Assembly: GCF_014647855.1 (NCBI RefSeq)
Contig: NZ_BMPZ01000003.1
Coordinates: 310,001-374,000, forward strand
DNA: 64,000 bases
Direction of reading: 5' to 3'
DNA from: Shewanella gelidii
Lineage (GTDB): Bacteria; Pseudomonadota; Gammaproteobacteria; Enterobacterales; Shewanellaceae
The position numbers were made by a program, and so were the translations under genes. Positions 36,410-46,660 of the stretch are shown piece after piece; the first letter of the stretch is position 1, and every line of letters begins with the position of its first letter. The notes beneath the pieces are model-generated. The model did not search any database, was not told where the DNA came from, and saw nothing but the letters and a program-made list of their open reading frames with translations.

Positions 36410-36735
36410 GTGAAATTTGTCCATAAGACTCGGGGCAGTCCAGTTTTTAATAGAACAGCTTCTTTGTCAAAAAAGATGGCGTATACGTGATGCCAAAGCC
36501 CATTCAGAAACAGACTACACCGAGACGGGACAAGCCTAAAACAAACTTCAATAAATGGGGTCAGAGTAAACTTTCACAAACCACACCAATTTAACCTGCT
36601 GGCTCAATCCCTTCCCCGTTGGAAAAACTTCGCTTCTCAGAAAGTTTCGCCGGGGAACTGGTGCTTAAGGTGTCTAATCTGGAGCACTAATCAAATTTTA
36701 AACCAGCTAGCTAAGCTGAAGCGCTTTAATAGCTA
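36410..36735. repeat. RAYT-associated repeat relic and hairpin
   Basis: GGGGTCAGAGTAAACTTT at 36557-36574 is a motif I recognise from sequences accompanying REP-associated tyrosine transposases in marine gammaproteobacteria. It is followed by a stem: TTCCCCG (36612-36618) pairs with CGGGGAA (36651-36657), inner AAACTT (36625-36630) with AAGTTT (36642-36647). No transposase gene is near. Probably a dispersed non-autonomous repeat. Confidence 0.5.
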
Positions 36736-37620
36736 TTACAGTGCTGTGCAGTTTAGGTGCTTAGCCATAACTGTACTCCATGCGAGATCACCATTGAATT
36801 TTTGCACTAAACCATCTGGGCTAGTAGCAGGCAATTTCTTAACACCATGTTCTACCATATAACTAGGGTAGTAGCTGGGTTTACCTATCGCCTCAACCAC
36901 GGCACATAACCGGTTCATCGATTCCGGCGTTGTAATAAAGCTGCGAAGCTTATTTTGAAACTTATCTTGCTCTAGCGCGGTTAAAGCCCATGTAGAGTGT
37001 TTTTGAATAGCATTAATTGCATCGTGAGCGGTCTTATCTACAACTCTACTCACATCAAATGCACCATACGCACTAGCAAGCGTATAGGTGTAGATAGCCT
37101 GTTCCGCTTTACCTTCAGAAATACACTGCTTAACTGCAGGATAAAGGTCTGCAGGACTATACGAGCTTAACAGCGAATCTGCTTCAAAACACGATAACTC
37201 TGCTGCAGATTTCAGGTGTTCAGAAATAGGCACAGGCTCTTTTTTGGTCTGACTAGGAGTACATGAAGGTATTGGTACCTCCCTGAGAACGCGAACTTCC
37301 CATTCATCTGACAAGTTATTCTTATGTTGGGCTGTGACTACATATTTAGTACATTCCTTCGCCTCAACAGGAAACATTTTGAGTGAAGAACTCTTCCGCT
37401 TGAGTTTCTTTGTCGTCAAAAGATTGATGTAATGAAATCCTGGTTTGACATTTTTTTTACTCTTTTTATTAAATTCCATTTTTCCATCAATCGATACAAT
37501 GCTTACATCATGGTTATTAGGATCAGATGCTTTACTTAACGAGCCATCGATCACCGCATACGGCGTGGATGCACATCCACCAATAAAAATAACCATCACG
37601 ACGAATAACTTGTTATTCAC
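36736..37620 (-). CDS. Putative lipoprotein, function unknown
   Basis: 294 residues. GTG at 37620 preferred: GGGG lies 7 nt upstream, whereas the ATG at 37626 abuts it. Signal NNKLFVVMVIFIGGC with lipobox IGGC. The N-terminal part is beta-like (YAVIDGSLSKAS, then VSIVSIDGKMEFNKKSKKNVKPGFHYINL) and recalls small PEGA-like or DUF-type domains. The C-terminal half is helical with several Cys (ELSCFEADSLLSSYS, VKQCISEGKAEQAIYTYTLASAYGAFD), vaguely TPR/Sel1-like. Base composition looks more AT-rich than the neighbours and repeat debris is adjacent, compatible with horizontal gain. No family assigned. Confidence 0.65.
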   Translation of the reverse strand: MNNKLFVVMVIFIGGCASTPYAVIDGSLSKASDPNNHDVSIVSIDGKMEFNKKSKKNVKPGFHYINLLTTKKLKRKSSSLKMFPVEAKECTKYVVTAQHKNNLSDEWEVRVLREVPIPSCTPSQTKKEPVPISEHLKSAAELSCFEADSLLSSYSPADLYPAVKQCISEGKAEQAIYTYTLASAYGAFDVSRVVDKTAHDAINAIQKHSTWALTALEQDKFQNKLRSFITTPESMNRLCAVVEAIGKPSYYPSYMVEHGVKKLPATSPDGLVQKFNGDLAWSTVMAKHLNCTAL

Positions 37621-37791
37621 TTCCATTCCCCAACTTTAAACGCCCAATCTGAATGGAAACCAACATAATCCAGTTTATGCCCTACGTCCACCCTTAAAAA
37701 TTAGTCACTTACAACGATTTCCTTTATCTGATATTTCAGCGTAATTCAAAGTCACAATAACAAACCTGAACCTGATTTAGCACTGAAATTG

Positions 37792-37826
37792 AAAAGCCCC
37801 GATACCATTCAAGTAGCGGGGCTTTT
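37792..37826 (-). terminator. Terminator downstream of groEL
   Basis: AAAAGCCCCG / CGGGGCTTTT perfect 10-bp stem, loop of 15 nt, T-runs on both strands; about 150 nt after the groEL stop. Possibly bidirectional. Confidence 0.75.
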
Positions 37827-37902
37827 ATAAAATTTAGTTTTAGCGATGAGCTATAAACAACAGAGCATCTAATGCAGGAAAAATGGGCTTAGAGCAAGGC
37901 TT

Positions 37903-37942
37903 TTTGCAGCGACGTGTAGCGTTTTTCTACACGAGCTGCAAA
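37903..37942 (-). ncRNA. Hairpin in the groEL 3' UTR
   Basis: TTTGCAGC (37903-37910) pairs with GCTGCAAA (37935-37942); GTGTAG (37914-37919) pairs with CTACAC (37927-37932); asymmetric internal loop GAC/GA and a T-rich apical loop. No T-run follows on either strand, so it looks like a stabilising or processed 3' UTR element. Class uncertain. Confidence 0.45.
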
Positions 37943-37976
37943 GTAACGCAGCGATAACCCATTTTAACCAATTAGA

Positions 37977-39647
<1,671 letters not shown>

Positions 39648-39681
39648 TCAGCTGGATAATCGATTCTTAGGTAAGCGAGGT

Positions 39682-39972
39682 TTATTCAACAATCGCAAGT
39701 AGATCGGCTTCAGATAGGATCAATACTTCTTCGCCGTCGATTTTTTCCTTTTTAACACCGTAACCTTCGTTAAAGATCACTGTGTCGCCAACTTTAACGT
39801 CAAGTGGCTTCACATCACCGTTTTCGAGAATACGGCCATTGCCTACGGCAAGTACTTCACCACGGGTAGATTGCTCAGCAGCACTGCCAGTCAGCACGAT
39901 GCCACCAGCAGATTTTGATTCAACTTCAGAACGCTTAACAATGACGCGGTCATGTAATGGACGAATATTCAT
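39682..39972 (-). CDS. groES: Co-chaperonin GroES (Hsp10)
   Basis: Lid heptamer of the GroEL chamber. 96 residues, [47 protein letters not shown], with the mobile loop GGIVLTG that binds GroEL. C-terminal [14 protein letters not shown] as expected. First gene of the groESL operon, transcribed leftward. Confidence 0.99.
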   Translation of the reverse strand: MNIRPLHDRVIVKRSEVESKSAGGIVLTGSAAEQSTRGEVLAVGNGRILENGDVKPLDVKVGDTVIFNEGYGVKKEKIDGEEVLILSEADLLAIVE

Positions 39973-40078
39973 CGATGGATTCTCCTAATGATTTCTGGCC
40001 CACTCAATGTGGAATGTTTTTGAGTTTAATGGTGTCCCGAGAGCTTTCTCTCTTGGGCTTTATCACCTGATGTTGGCT

Positions 40079-40107
40079 ATATGGGGGTGATGGGTGACAG
40101 TTCCAAG
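40079..40107 (-). promoter_or_regulatory. Sigma-32 promoter of groESL
   Basis: On the minus strand: CTTGGAA (40101-40107), 14-nt spacer, CCCCATAT (40079-40086), against the consensus CTTGAAA-N13-14-CCCCATNT. Its -10 is identical to the one upstream of hslVU. It lies 106 nt before the groES start. Confidence 0.82.
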
Positions 40108-40229
40108 TGTGGGAACAAAAAAAATGTGGTTTTTTTTGATGCCGCGCACTTATTTTGCGTCATACCTGATAGAATTTGCCCATCGGTAAGTTCGCGGGTT
40201 TAGGTAATAATTTCTAGGTATGATGTATC

Positions 40230-41597
40230 ATGAATGACAGACACGGGCTGCTCACTGCGCCAATTAGTCGTGTACTGCTTAATATGAGCTTACCAAACCT
40301 GATCGGTATTCTTACGGTTCTTGGGTTTAGCTTGATTGATACTTATTTTATCAGCCAACTCGGTACCGACGCCCTCGCGGCCATCAGCTTTACATTTCCG
40401 ATTACCTTAGTGGTTTCTTGCGTTGCCATCGGCATCGGTTCTGGCGTATCCACAAACCTTGGACGGCTCATTGGAAGTGGCGACACCTCGAAAGCCAAAG
40501 TGTTTTTGCATGACGCACTACTTGCCACCTTTTTCATCACCTTTAGTGTCTCGGTGCTGGGTAGCATCTTTTTAACCCCCTTATTTGGTTTATTAGGCGC
40601 CGAGCCTGTCCATATTCCGCTAATTAAAGACTATATGCATCTATGGTATTTAGGCGCTCCGATACTCACATTGCTTATGGTTGGGAACCAAGGGTTGCGT
40701 GCAACTGGTGATACTCGCTCACCAGCTGCAATTATGGCTTTAGCTGCTCTCATCAATTTAATTCTGGACCCGCTGCTTATTTTTGGTATCGGCCCTTTTC
40801 CCCGTTTAGAAATCCAAGGCGCAGCCATTGCATCAGTTCTGTCTTGGATTATTGCCGCTTCTTTGTCAGGGTATTTATTAATTATCAAACGTCACTTGGT
40901 CGAGTTTGTAGATTTTGAGCGTGAGCGGTTTCAGGCCAACTGGCAGCAATTAGCCCATATCGCGAAACCGGCCGCTTTAATGAATCTACTCAACCCTATC
41001 GCAAATGCTTTGATTATGGCTTTGCTCGCTCGAATTGATGTGACCTCGGTGGCTGCATTTGGTGCAGGTGTGCGTCTAGAATCTGTGCTGCTGATTGTGG
41101 TGATGTCGCTGTCTTCAAGTTTAGTGCCGTTCATCGCGCAAAATTTAGGTGCAGGCCAAAAACAGCGGGCCCATCAAGCACTCATGCTCTCCCTCAAGTT
41201 TGTCTTGGTGTTTCAAACCTTATTATATTTCCCACTGATGTTGTTGGCACAGCCCATCGCGGAGCTATTTAGCCAAGATCCTCGGGTTTTAGAGTGGCTC
41301 TATTTTTACGTGGTGGCATTGCCAGCAGCTTACGGCCCACTTGGCGTTGTCATTCTCGTGGCTACATCACTCAATGCTTATCATCGACCGATGAGTTCAT
41401 TGGTTCTCAATATTTGCCGTTTATTTGTTGTGATGCTGCCGCTTGCGTTAGCGGGCGCTTACTACGCGGGTGTAAAAGGTGTCTTGATGGCACTGCCCGT
41501 GACGAATGCAGTTATGGGGCTCTTTTGCTACATCTTAGCGAAACAAATTACCGAACCAACGACTGAGTTAGCCCCCTCTACGGACAACAAACTATAA
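40230..41597 (+). CDS. MATE family multidrug/Na+ efflux protein
   Basis: 455 residues with about 12 membrane helices in two homologous halves. Typical motifs: LNMSLPNLIGILTVLGFSLIDTYFISQLGTDALAAIS, then FPITLVVSCVAIGIGSGVSTNLGRLIGSGD, and a matching second half beginning AKPAALMNLLNPIANALIMALLARI with FGAGVRLES. SLVPFIAQNLGAGQKQRAHQAL is the MATE signature in the C-half. The substrate is unknown. Single gene, divergent from groESL; it would export cationic compounds in exchange for Na+ or H+. Confidence 0.92.
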   Translation: MNDRHGLLTAPISRVLLNMSLPNLIGILTVLGFSLIDTYFISQLGTDALAAISFTFPITLVVSCVAIGIGSGVSTNLGRLIGSGDTSKAKVFLHDALLATFFITFSVSVLGSIFLTPLFGLLGAEPVHIPLIKDYMHLWYLGAPILTLLMVGNQGLRATGDTRSPAAIMALAALINLILDPLLIFGIGPFPRLEIQGAAIASVLSWIIAASLSGYLLIIKRHLVEFVDFERERFQANWQQLAHIAKPAALMNLLNPIANALIMALLARIDVTSVAAFGAGVRLESVLLIVVMSLSSSLVPFIAQNLGAGQKQRAHQALMLSLKFVLVFQTLLYFPLMLLAQPIAELFSQDPRVLEWLYFYVVALPAAYGPLGVVILVATSLNAYHRPMSSLVLNICRLFVVMLPLALAGAYYAGVKGVLMALPVTNAVMGLFCYILAKQITEPTTELAPSTDNKL

Positions 41598-41771
41598 CCC
41601 GTGGGTTCATGGCCTTTCGTTACAAAGTCATTGCGAACTCAAATCTAATCATCTAGAAAATGGCTATCAACAGCCCGCCAAAGAATCAACGGAATTCACA
41701 TCTTTAAACTCGGCCTTACCTCCCGGAAATGATTTGTCAGGCACTGAGTAAACAAAACGCTTTGCCCGGTT

Positions 41772-41822
41772 AACAAACCTGAATAACAAATTGAGTAACA
41801 AATCTGACTGGCAAATCTGAAT
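41772..41822 (+). repeat. Four imperfect 12-13 bp tandem repeats
   Basis: Units AACAAACCTGAAT, AACAAATTGAGT, AACAAATCTGACT and GGCAAATCTGAAT follow one another directly. They lie in non-coding sequence; role unknown. Confidence 0.5.
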
Positions 41823-41830
41823 CACACACA

Positions 41831-41866
41831 AAAATGCCGAATGACATTCAACTGTTATTCGGCATT
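41831..41866 (-). terminator. Terminator of fxsA
   Basis: AATGCCGAAT / ATTCGGCATT 10-bp stem with a 14-nt loop; minus-strand tail TTTTTGTG. About 80 nt after the fxsA stop. Confidence 0.72.
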
Positions 41867-41945
41867 CTGGGGGCAACCCTGTGGCACATGAAACAAGATT
41901 AATTAACGCAGCTATCTTATGAGGATTCGGGAAAATACCTCATCA

Positions 41946-42617
41946 CTATTTTGGTGTTGAACCTGAGTCATTTTTGGATGGTTCAATATCAGCCACTGGC
42001 TCTGGCTCGATATCGTTCTTAGGCGTGGTATCGACTTCACCGTCAAAGACATTTGCCTCATCATCCTGAACGAGTTGATGCGACTCTGGACGCTTATCAT
42101 CTGGGTCCGTCTTACGCTCAAAGTCCCCATCAAAGGTATTGCCATCATCCTGTTGACCAAATGGGCTTTGGCGAAAAGCATCTGAATCAAAAGGGTTTTG
42201 CCCTTGGCCAAAACCACCTTGAGTAAAGCCTCCCCCATGGAAGTTTGGATTGTTCGCGGCTCTGACTTGCATACGCTTATAGATAACAGCTGCCATCGGC
42301 GCACGTGTAAACGGCGTGAGTAATAAAAGACCAATAAAGTCTGTTACAAAACCAGGAATTAACAGCATTAAACCCGCAACGGCGAGCATCATACCTTCAA
42401 CGATTTGCTGTCCTGGCGCTTCACCTTTGGCAAGTTTCTGTTGCACTTGCATTAAGGTCGCAAGACCTTGGCTGCGTACTAAAGAAACCCCAACCACGGC
42501 AGTGAAAATAATGAGGCCTGCAGTTGTCCAACTTCCCAGTGCATTGCCCACTTCAATAATGACGGACAACTCCACAACAGGGATTAGAACAAACAACAAA
42601 AACAAAACGTAAAACAT
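41946..42617 (-). CDS. fxsA: FxsA-family membrane protein
   Basis: 223 residues from the ATG at 42617, with GAGG upstream; the GTG at 42623 is less well placed. FxsA overexpression relieves F-plasmid phage exclusion in E. coli; its normal role is unknown. The N-terminal membrane part matches: MFYVLFLLFVLIPVVELSVIIEVG, AVVGVSLVRSQGLATLMQVQQKLAKGEAPGQQIVEG, and LLIPGFVTDFIGLLLLTP. A hydrophilic C-terminal tail (about 115-223), Gly/Phe/Gln-rich then acidic (DDKRPESH, EPEPVADIEPS), is longer than in E. coli. Neighbourhood near groESL and cutA-dsbD is common in this lineage. Confidence 0.92.
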   Translation of the reverse strand: MFYVLFLLFVLIPVVELSVIIEVGNALGSWTTAGLIIFTAVVGVSLVRSQGLATLMQVQQKLAKGEAPGQQIVEGMMLAVAGLMLLIPGFVTDFIGLLLLTPFTRAPMAAVIYKRMQVRAANNPNFHGGGFTQGGFGQGQNPFDSDAFRQSPFGQQDDGNTFDGDFERKTDPDDKRPESHQLVQDDEANVFDGEVDTTPKNDIEPEPVADIEPSKNDSGSTPK

Positions 42618-42843
42618 GCTCACCTCGGTTTTTTCTTCGGGTATGAAACCTAAATTGGGTCTATCGGGTCTATTTTCAAGTTGGTAACTGATTTACCCAA
42701 TGTCTTAATGAAAACTTAAGCCAAAAAACGTAAAGTACGTGGCTAGATTCTGGCAATTGCAGCAATAGTTTAGTGATTTGATGCAAACATCAAACTATTT
42801 GCTCAAATTTGCTGTGTAATACAGCGTAAAAGGATATTTTGAG

Positions 42844-43167
42844 ATGCAGCCTGAGTACTTAATGGTCATCACAACATGCCCAGATCATGACTGCGCTCAG
42901 CGGATTGCAAGCGCACTCGTGCAAGCCAAGCTGGCAGCCTGTGTTCAAATCGTGAGCCCAGTGACCTCGGTTTATCACTGGCAGGAGCAAGTTTGCCAAG
43001 AAACCGAATATCCACTGCATATCAAGTGTCAGGCTAAGCACTACCAACAATTACAACAAGAATTGCAGAATTTGCATCCTTACGAGGTGCCTCAAATTGT
43101 TGCAGTGCCATTAACTTATGGGCTTCCCGCCTATTTTGATTGGATAAAAGATACGACTCAACCATGA
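42844..43167 (+). CDS. cutA: Divalent-cation tolerance protein CutA
   Basis: 107-residue trimeric ferredoxin-like protein linked to copper tolerance. Family motifs: VITTCPDHDCAQRIASALVQAKLAACVQI (the LAACV core), then VYHWQ, KCQAKHYQQL, HPYEVPQIVAVPLTYG and YFDWIKDTT. It overlaps dsbD by 4 nt (ATGA), a conserved pairing in E. coli and relatives. Cytoplasmic or periplasm-facing role is debated in the family. Confidence 0.95.
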   Translation: MQPEYLMVITTCPDHDCAQRIASALVQAKLAACVQIVSPVTSVYHWQEQVCQETEYPLHIKCQAKHYQQLQQELQNLHPYEVPQIVAVPLTYGLPAYFDWIKDTTQP

Positions 43168-44987
43168 AAAAACTAATTATCCTGCTTGTTACAAGCCTTA
43201 TGCTACTTTCCCCACTCGCCTACAGTGAAGGCGTTTTCAGTAGCAGTAAGTTTAGCTTTTTGGATGACGGTCCTGAGCTAATGCCAGTAGATGAAGCCTT
43301 TGTGATTGATTTTCAACAACAAGGGAATCAACTGAAAGTCAGCTGGGTGATTGCTGATGGTTATTATATGTATCGTGAAAAGCTCAAATTTGGCGCGAAT
43401 GGCGCAGAGCTCGGTGAGATCTCTCTCCCACGAGGCAAGATGCACCATGATGAGTATTTTGGTGAACAAGAAGTCTATACCAGCTATGTAGAAATCCCCG
43501 TCGCGCTGAAAAGTGCCAATCAAGAGGGGACATTTGATGTCACCTTTATGGGATGTGCCGAAGGAAAGCTATGTTTCCCACCCACGAAGCGCAGCGTCGT
43601 GCTTGAGCCTGTGGCAGCAAATGATGGCACCATTGTGCAATCCGAGGTTACTGCAGCAACCCCAGCTGCTGAGTCAACCGCGGTCAAAGCTGGTGAAGCC
43701 ATCACACAGCAAGATAGCTTAACCCAGGCACTTTCTGGCGATAGCGTCATTTGGACATTGGTCATCTTCTTCGGGCTCGGGATCGGTCTAGCACTGACGC
43801 CTTGCGTATTTCCGATGTATCCAATTCTATCGGGCATTATTGTTGGCCAAGGGCAAAAACTATCAACAGCGAAAGCCTTCACCTTATCGATGGCTTATGT
43901 GCAAGGGATGGCGATCACCTATTCAATTTTAGGGCTTATCGTGGCGTCTGCTGGCTTAAAATATCAAGCGGCGTTGCAACACCCAGCCGTCTTGATTGTG
44001 CTGGCAATATTGTTTTTTGTACTTAGTTTATCCATGTTCGGTTTGTACAATATTACTCTACCGGCAAGCCTACAAGAAAAGCTCAACACCACCTCAAATA
44101 ACCAGAAAGGCGGCAACCTTGTCGGCGTGTTTGTCATGGGTGTCATTTCAGGTCTCGTAGCTTCCCCTTGTACAACAGCTCCCCTCTCTGGCGCTCTCAT
44201 TTATGTGGCACAAACCGGTGACTTAATGCTGGGTTTCTTAGCCCTCTATGTATTGTCGATGGGTATGGGTGTACCACTGCTAATCATCGGCACTTCTGGT
44301 GGTAAACTCCTTCCTCGCGCTGGTGCTTGGATGGACATTATCAAAACCATTTTCGGTTTCCTCCTGATTGCGGTATCGATTTTGATGTTGGGCCGGATAT
44401 GGACAGGCTTGGTATCGGATCTGTTATGGGCTGTGTGGGGCATCGTGTTTGTCGGTTATTTGATGCACCAAAATAAGCTCACACAATTTAACTGGAAACA
44501 AACCGCCCGTTCTGTACTACTCCTGCTAATGTTGCTTGCGAGCTTCTCTTACGGGTTGCAATCGCTGATGAACGAGCTGGGATATAGCCAACACTCTGCA
44601 ACCGTTGCTCAAGGTCAAGAGTCTCATGGGTTTACTCGCATTAAGTCTGTCTCTGACTTAGAGGCTGAGCTAGAGAAAGCCAAAGCACAGGGCAAAACCG
44701 TGATGCTTGACCTCTACGCTGACTGGTGTGTCGCCTGTAAAGAATTTGAAGAAATCACCTTTAAAGATGCTGAAGTCCTCAAGCGCATGAACCAGATGGT
44801 GTTACTCCAAGCCGATGTGACCGCCAATGATGACATTGATATTGAGCTTTTAGAAACCTATGATGTTCTGGGTTTACCGACCCTACTGATGTTCGATGCC
44901 AATGGTGAGATCAATGATCAACTGAGAGTCACGGGTTTTATGGCGCCAAAAGCGTTTGCGGAGCATCTAGACTTATTGGTGAACTAA
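43164..44987 (+). CDS. dsbD: Thiol:disulfide interchange protein DsbD
   Basis: 607 residues from the ATG at 43164, which overlaps the cutA stop. It moves reducing power from cytoplasmic thioredoxin to periplasmic DsbC/DsbG and cytochrome maturation proteins. Signal peptide KLIILLVTSLMLLSPLAYS. The N-terminal domain has CAEGKLC. The eight-helix core contains LALTPCVFPMYPILSG and LVASPCTTAPLSGALI with the redox cysteines. The C-terminal thioredoxin domain has DWCVACKEFE (CVAC). A terminator follows. Confidence 0.96.
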   Translation: MKKLIILLVTSLMLLSPLAYSEGVFSSSKFSFLDDGPELMPVDEAFVIDFQQQGNQLKVSWVIADGYYMYREKLKFGANGAELGEISLPRGKMHHDEYFGEQEVYTSYVEIPVALKSANQEGTFDVTFMGCAEGKLCFPPTKRSVVLEPVAANDGTIVQSEVTAATPAAESTAVKAGEAITQQDSLTQALSGDSVIWTLVIFFGLGIGLALTPCVFPMYPILSGIIVGQGQKLSTAKAFTLSMAYVQGMAITYSILGLIVASAGLKYQAALQHPAVLIVLAILFFVLSLSMFGLYNITLPASLQEKLNTTSNNQKGGNLVGVFVMGVISGLVASPCTTAPLSGALIYVAQTGDLMLGFLALYVLSMGMGVPLLIIGTSGGKLLPRAGAWMDIIKTIFGFLLIAVSILMLGRIWTGLVSDLLWAVWGIVFVGYLMHQNKLTQFNWKQTARSVLLLLMLLASFSYGLQSLMNELGYSQHSATVAQGQESHGFTRIKSVSDLEAELEKAKAQGKTVMLDLYADWCVACKEFEEITFKDAEVLKRMNQMVLLQADVTANDDIDIELLETYDVLGLPTLLMFDANGEINDQLRVTGFMAPKAFAEHLDLLVN

Positions 44988-45050
44988 AGCGACAAGGCAA
45001 GCATGGACGAAGTATCGCAGATATAATTTACCTGTCGCAAAGAATACACA

Positions 45051-45083
45051 AAAAGGCTGTTGATTGAATCAGCGGCCTTTTTT
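45051..45083 (+). terminator. Terminator after dsbD
   Basis: AAGGCTGTTGATT pairs with AATCAGCGGCCTT (two G-U pairs), followed by six T; A-run upstream. Confidence 0.85.
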
Positions 45084-45458
45084 ATCAGCAAAACCCAGAG
45101 CGATGAAAAAACGAATGCTACCGATTCCGAATTTTTGGCTTAAAAACCTTGGGCAACCACGAAAAATACTCATCTAATCGTGATTTTGTCGCTGAATGTA
45201 AAACTTGGTTACACTTTGGCAAAAGTCGTGATATAAAACATTTAATACCGCTGTGATAGTGGCAACTATGAAACTCCACCAAACACCTAAACTGCTAGCG
45301 TCATGCCGCCAAACGCAAAGTGCTCTCGCAACCCACTTTGCCGGTCAGCAGCCATAACGTGAACCGTCACCCCGACTCGGCTTGGTCAGCCCAGTACTCG
45401 GTAGACAAATATAAAAATAATAGAACGCGGTCGGTGATTGGGTCATTAAACTTGGAAA
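45084..45458. other. Region upstream of galK
   Basis: 375 bp. TGTAA-N7-TTACA at 45197-45213 is a partial palindrome; TATAAA at 45232-45237 is a possible -10. An ORF at 45320 overlaps galK out of frame and is not supported. No GalR consensus found. Confidence 0.4.
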
Positions 45459-46634
45459 ATGTCGCTCATGCCGAATCCTACGCAGCGCGCTACCAAACTC
45501 TTTGTCCAAACATTTGGCACCAAAGCAGATAACTTATATCTAGCACCAGGCCGAGTGAATTTAATTGGTGAACACACCGATTACAATGATGGGTTTGTTT
45601 TAGCTTGCGCCATTAATTTTCATACCGTTATTGCGGCACGTCGCCGTGACGACAATATTTTTAGAGCCACATCGGAAGCCTACCCCGATGACATCAAGGA
45701 GTGGTGTTTCGGCGAAGAAGGTTGCATGGATCCGCAAGACACTTGGGCAAATTATCTAAAAGGCTTCACACATGCAGTCGCAATGGCAGGGGTTGAGTCC
45801 CAAGGTATGGATATCGCCATCGTCAGTGATGTACCGCTTGAAGCCGGACTCTCGTCTTCGGCAGCTTTAGAAATCGCCTTTGGCACTGCTATGAATGACC
45901 TGAATCAATTGCAGTTCTCATCACTTGCTATTGCACAGCTCGCCCAACGGGGCGAAACCCAATTTATGGGACGTTTATGTGGCATGATGGATCAAATGGT
46001 CAGCGCGCTAGGCGAGCAAGACTCCGCCTTGCTCATCGACTGCCTCGACCTTGACGATGAAGCGGTGCATATTGGCGACGATTTAAGCCTAATCATTATC
46101 GACTCAAGCGTACAACGTCGCGGACTTGATGATGAAATCGACCTTCGTCAGCAGCAATGCCAACAAGCGGCAGATTTTTTTGGTCTCGATGCGTTGCGCC
46201 ATCTGCGCCTACAACAACTCAATGATGCAAAAGACATTATGGAGCCCGTGCTCTATCGCCGCGCCCGTCACGTTATCACTGAAAACCAACGCACCCAAAG
46301 TGCCGCTCGTGCACTAGAACAAAATAATATGCCTCGACTAAGCCAGCTCATGGCAGAGTCTCATGCCTCGATGAAAGACGACTTTGATATGAGCGCGCCT
46401 CAGATTGATACCCTCGTTAAAATTGTTCAACAGGTGGTAGGCAATCAAGGCGGCGTGCGCATGACAGGCCGCGGTTTAGGCGGAAGTGTTGTCGTGCTCA
46501 CGAGTCATGAGTTAAGTGATGCCGTTGTTAGTGCGGTGGAGCAACAATATCCACAGCAAACCGGGCTCGAAGCTAAAATCTATTTATGCTCCGCAAGCAA
46601 TGGCGCAAAAAGAATTAATCAACCGGCGAGCTAA
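45459..46634 (+). CDS. galK: Galactokinase
   Basis: GHMP kinase that phosphorylates galactose in the Leloir pathway. 391 residues. Galactose site APGRVNLIGEHTDYNDGFVL; ATP loop PLEAGLSSSAALEIAFG; conserved CGMMDQMVSALG. The third GHMP motif reads MTGRGLGGSVVVL, where E. coli has GGGFGGC: an Arg replaces the first loop Gly. GTGG-type SD is weak and the ATG at 45468 is an alternative start. galM follows after 26 nt. No galT or galE in the window. Confidence 0.94.
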   Translation: MSLMPNPTQRATKLFVQTFGTKADNLYLAPGRVNLIGEHTDYNDGFVLACAINFHTVIAARRRDDNIFRATSEAYPDDIKEWCFGEEGCMDPQDTWANYLKGFTHAVAMAGVESQGMDIAIVSDVPLEAGLSSSAALEIAFGTAMNDLNQLQFSSLAIAQLAQRGETQFMGRLCGMMDQMVSALGEQDSALLIDCLDLDDEAVHIGDDLSLIIIDSSVQRRGLDDEIDLRQQQCQQAADFFGLDALRHLRLQQLNDAKDIMEPVLYRRARHVITENQRTQSAARALEQNNMPRLSQLMAESHASMKDDFDMSAPQIDTLVKIVQQVVGNQGGVRMTGRGLGGSVVVLTSHELSDAVVSAVEQQYPQQTGLEAKIYLCSASNGAKRINQPAS

Positions 46635-46660
46635 CGCCGGACTGAGCAGGGAAATTGAAC

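Larger units (their letters stand above)
41598..41945. other. Convergent intergenic region
   Basis: 348 bp between the MATE gene and fxsA (minus). Holds the imperfect 13-bp repeats at 41772-41822 and the fxsA terminator at 41831-41866. Nothing else recognised. Confidence 0.5.

Noticed and set aside
45197..45213. GalR-type operator before galK
   Set aside because: TGTAA-N7-TTACA is present, but GalR sites have a 4-nt centre with CG; not convincing.
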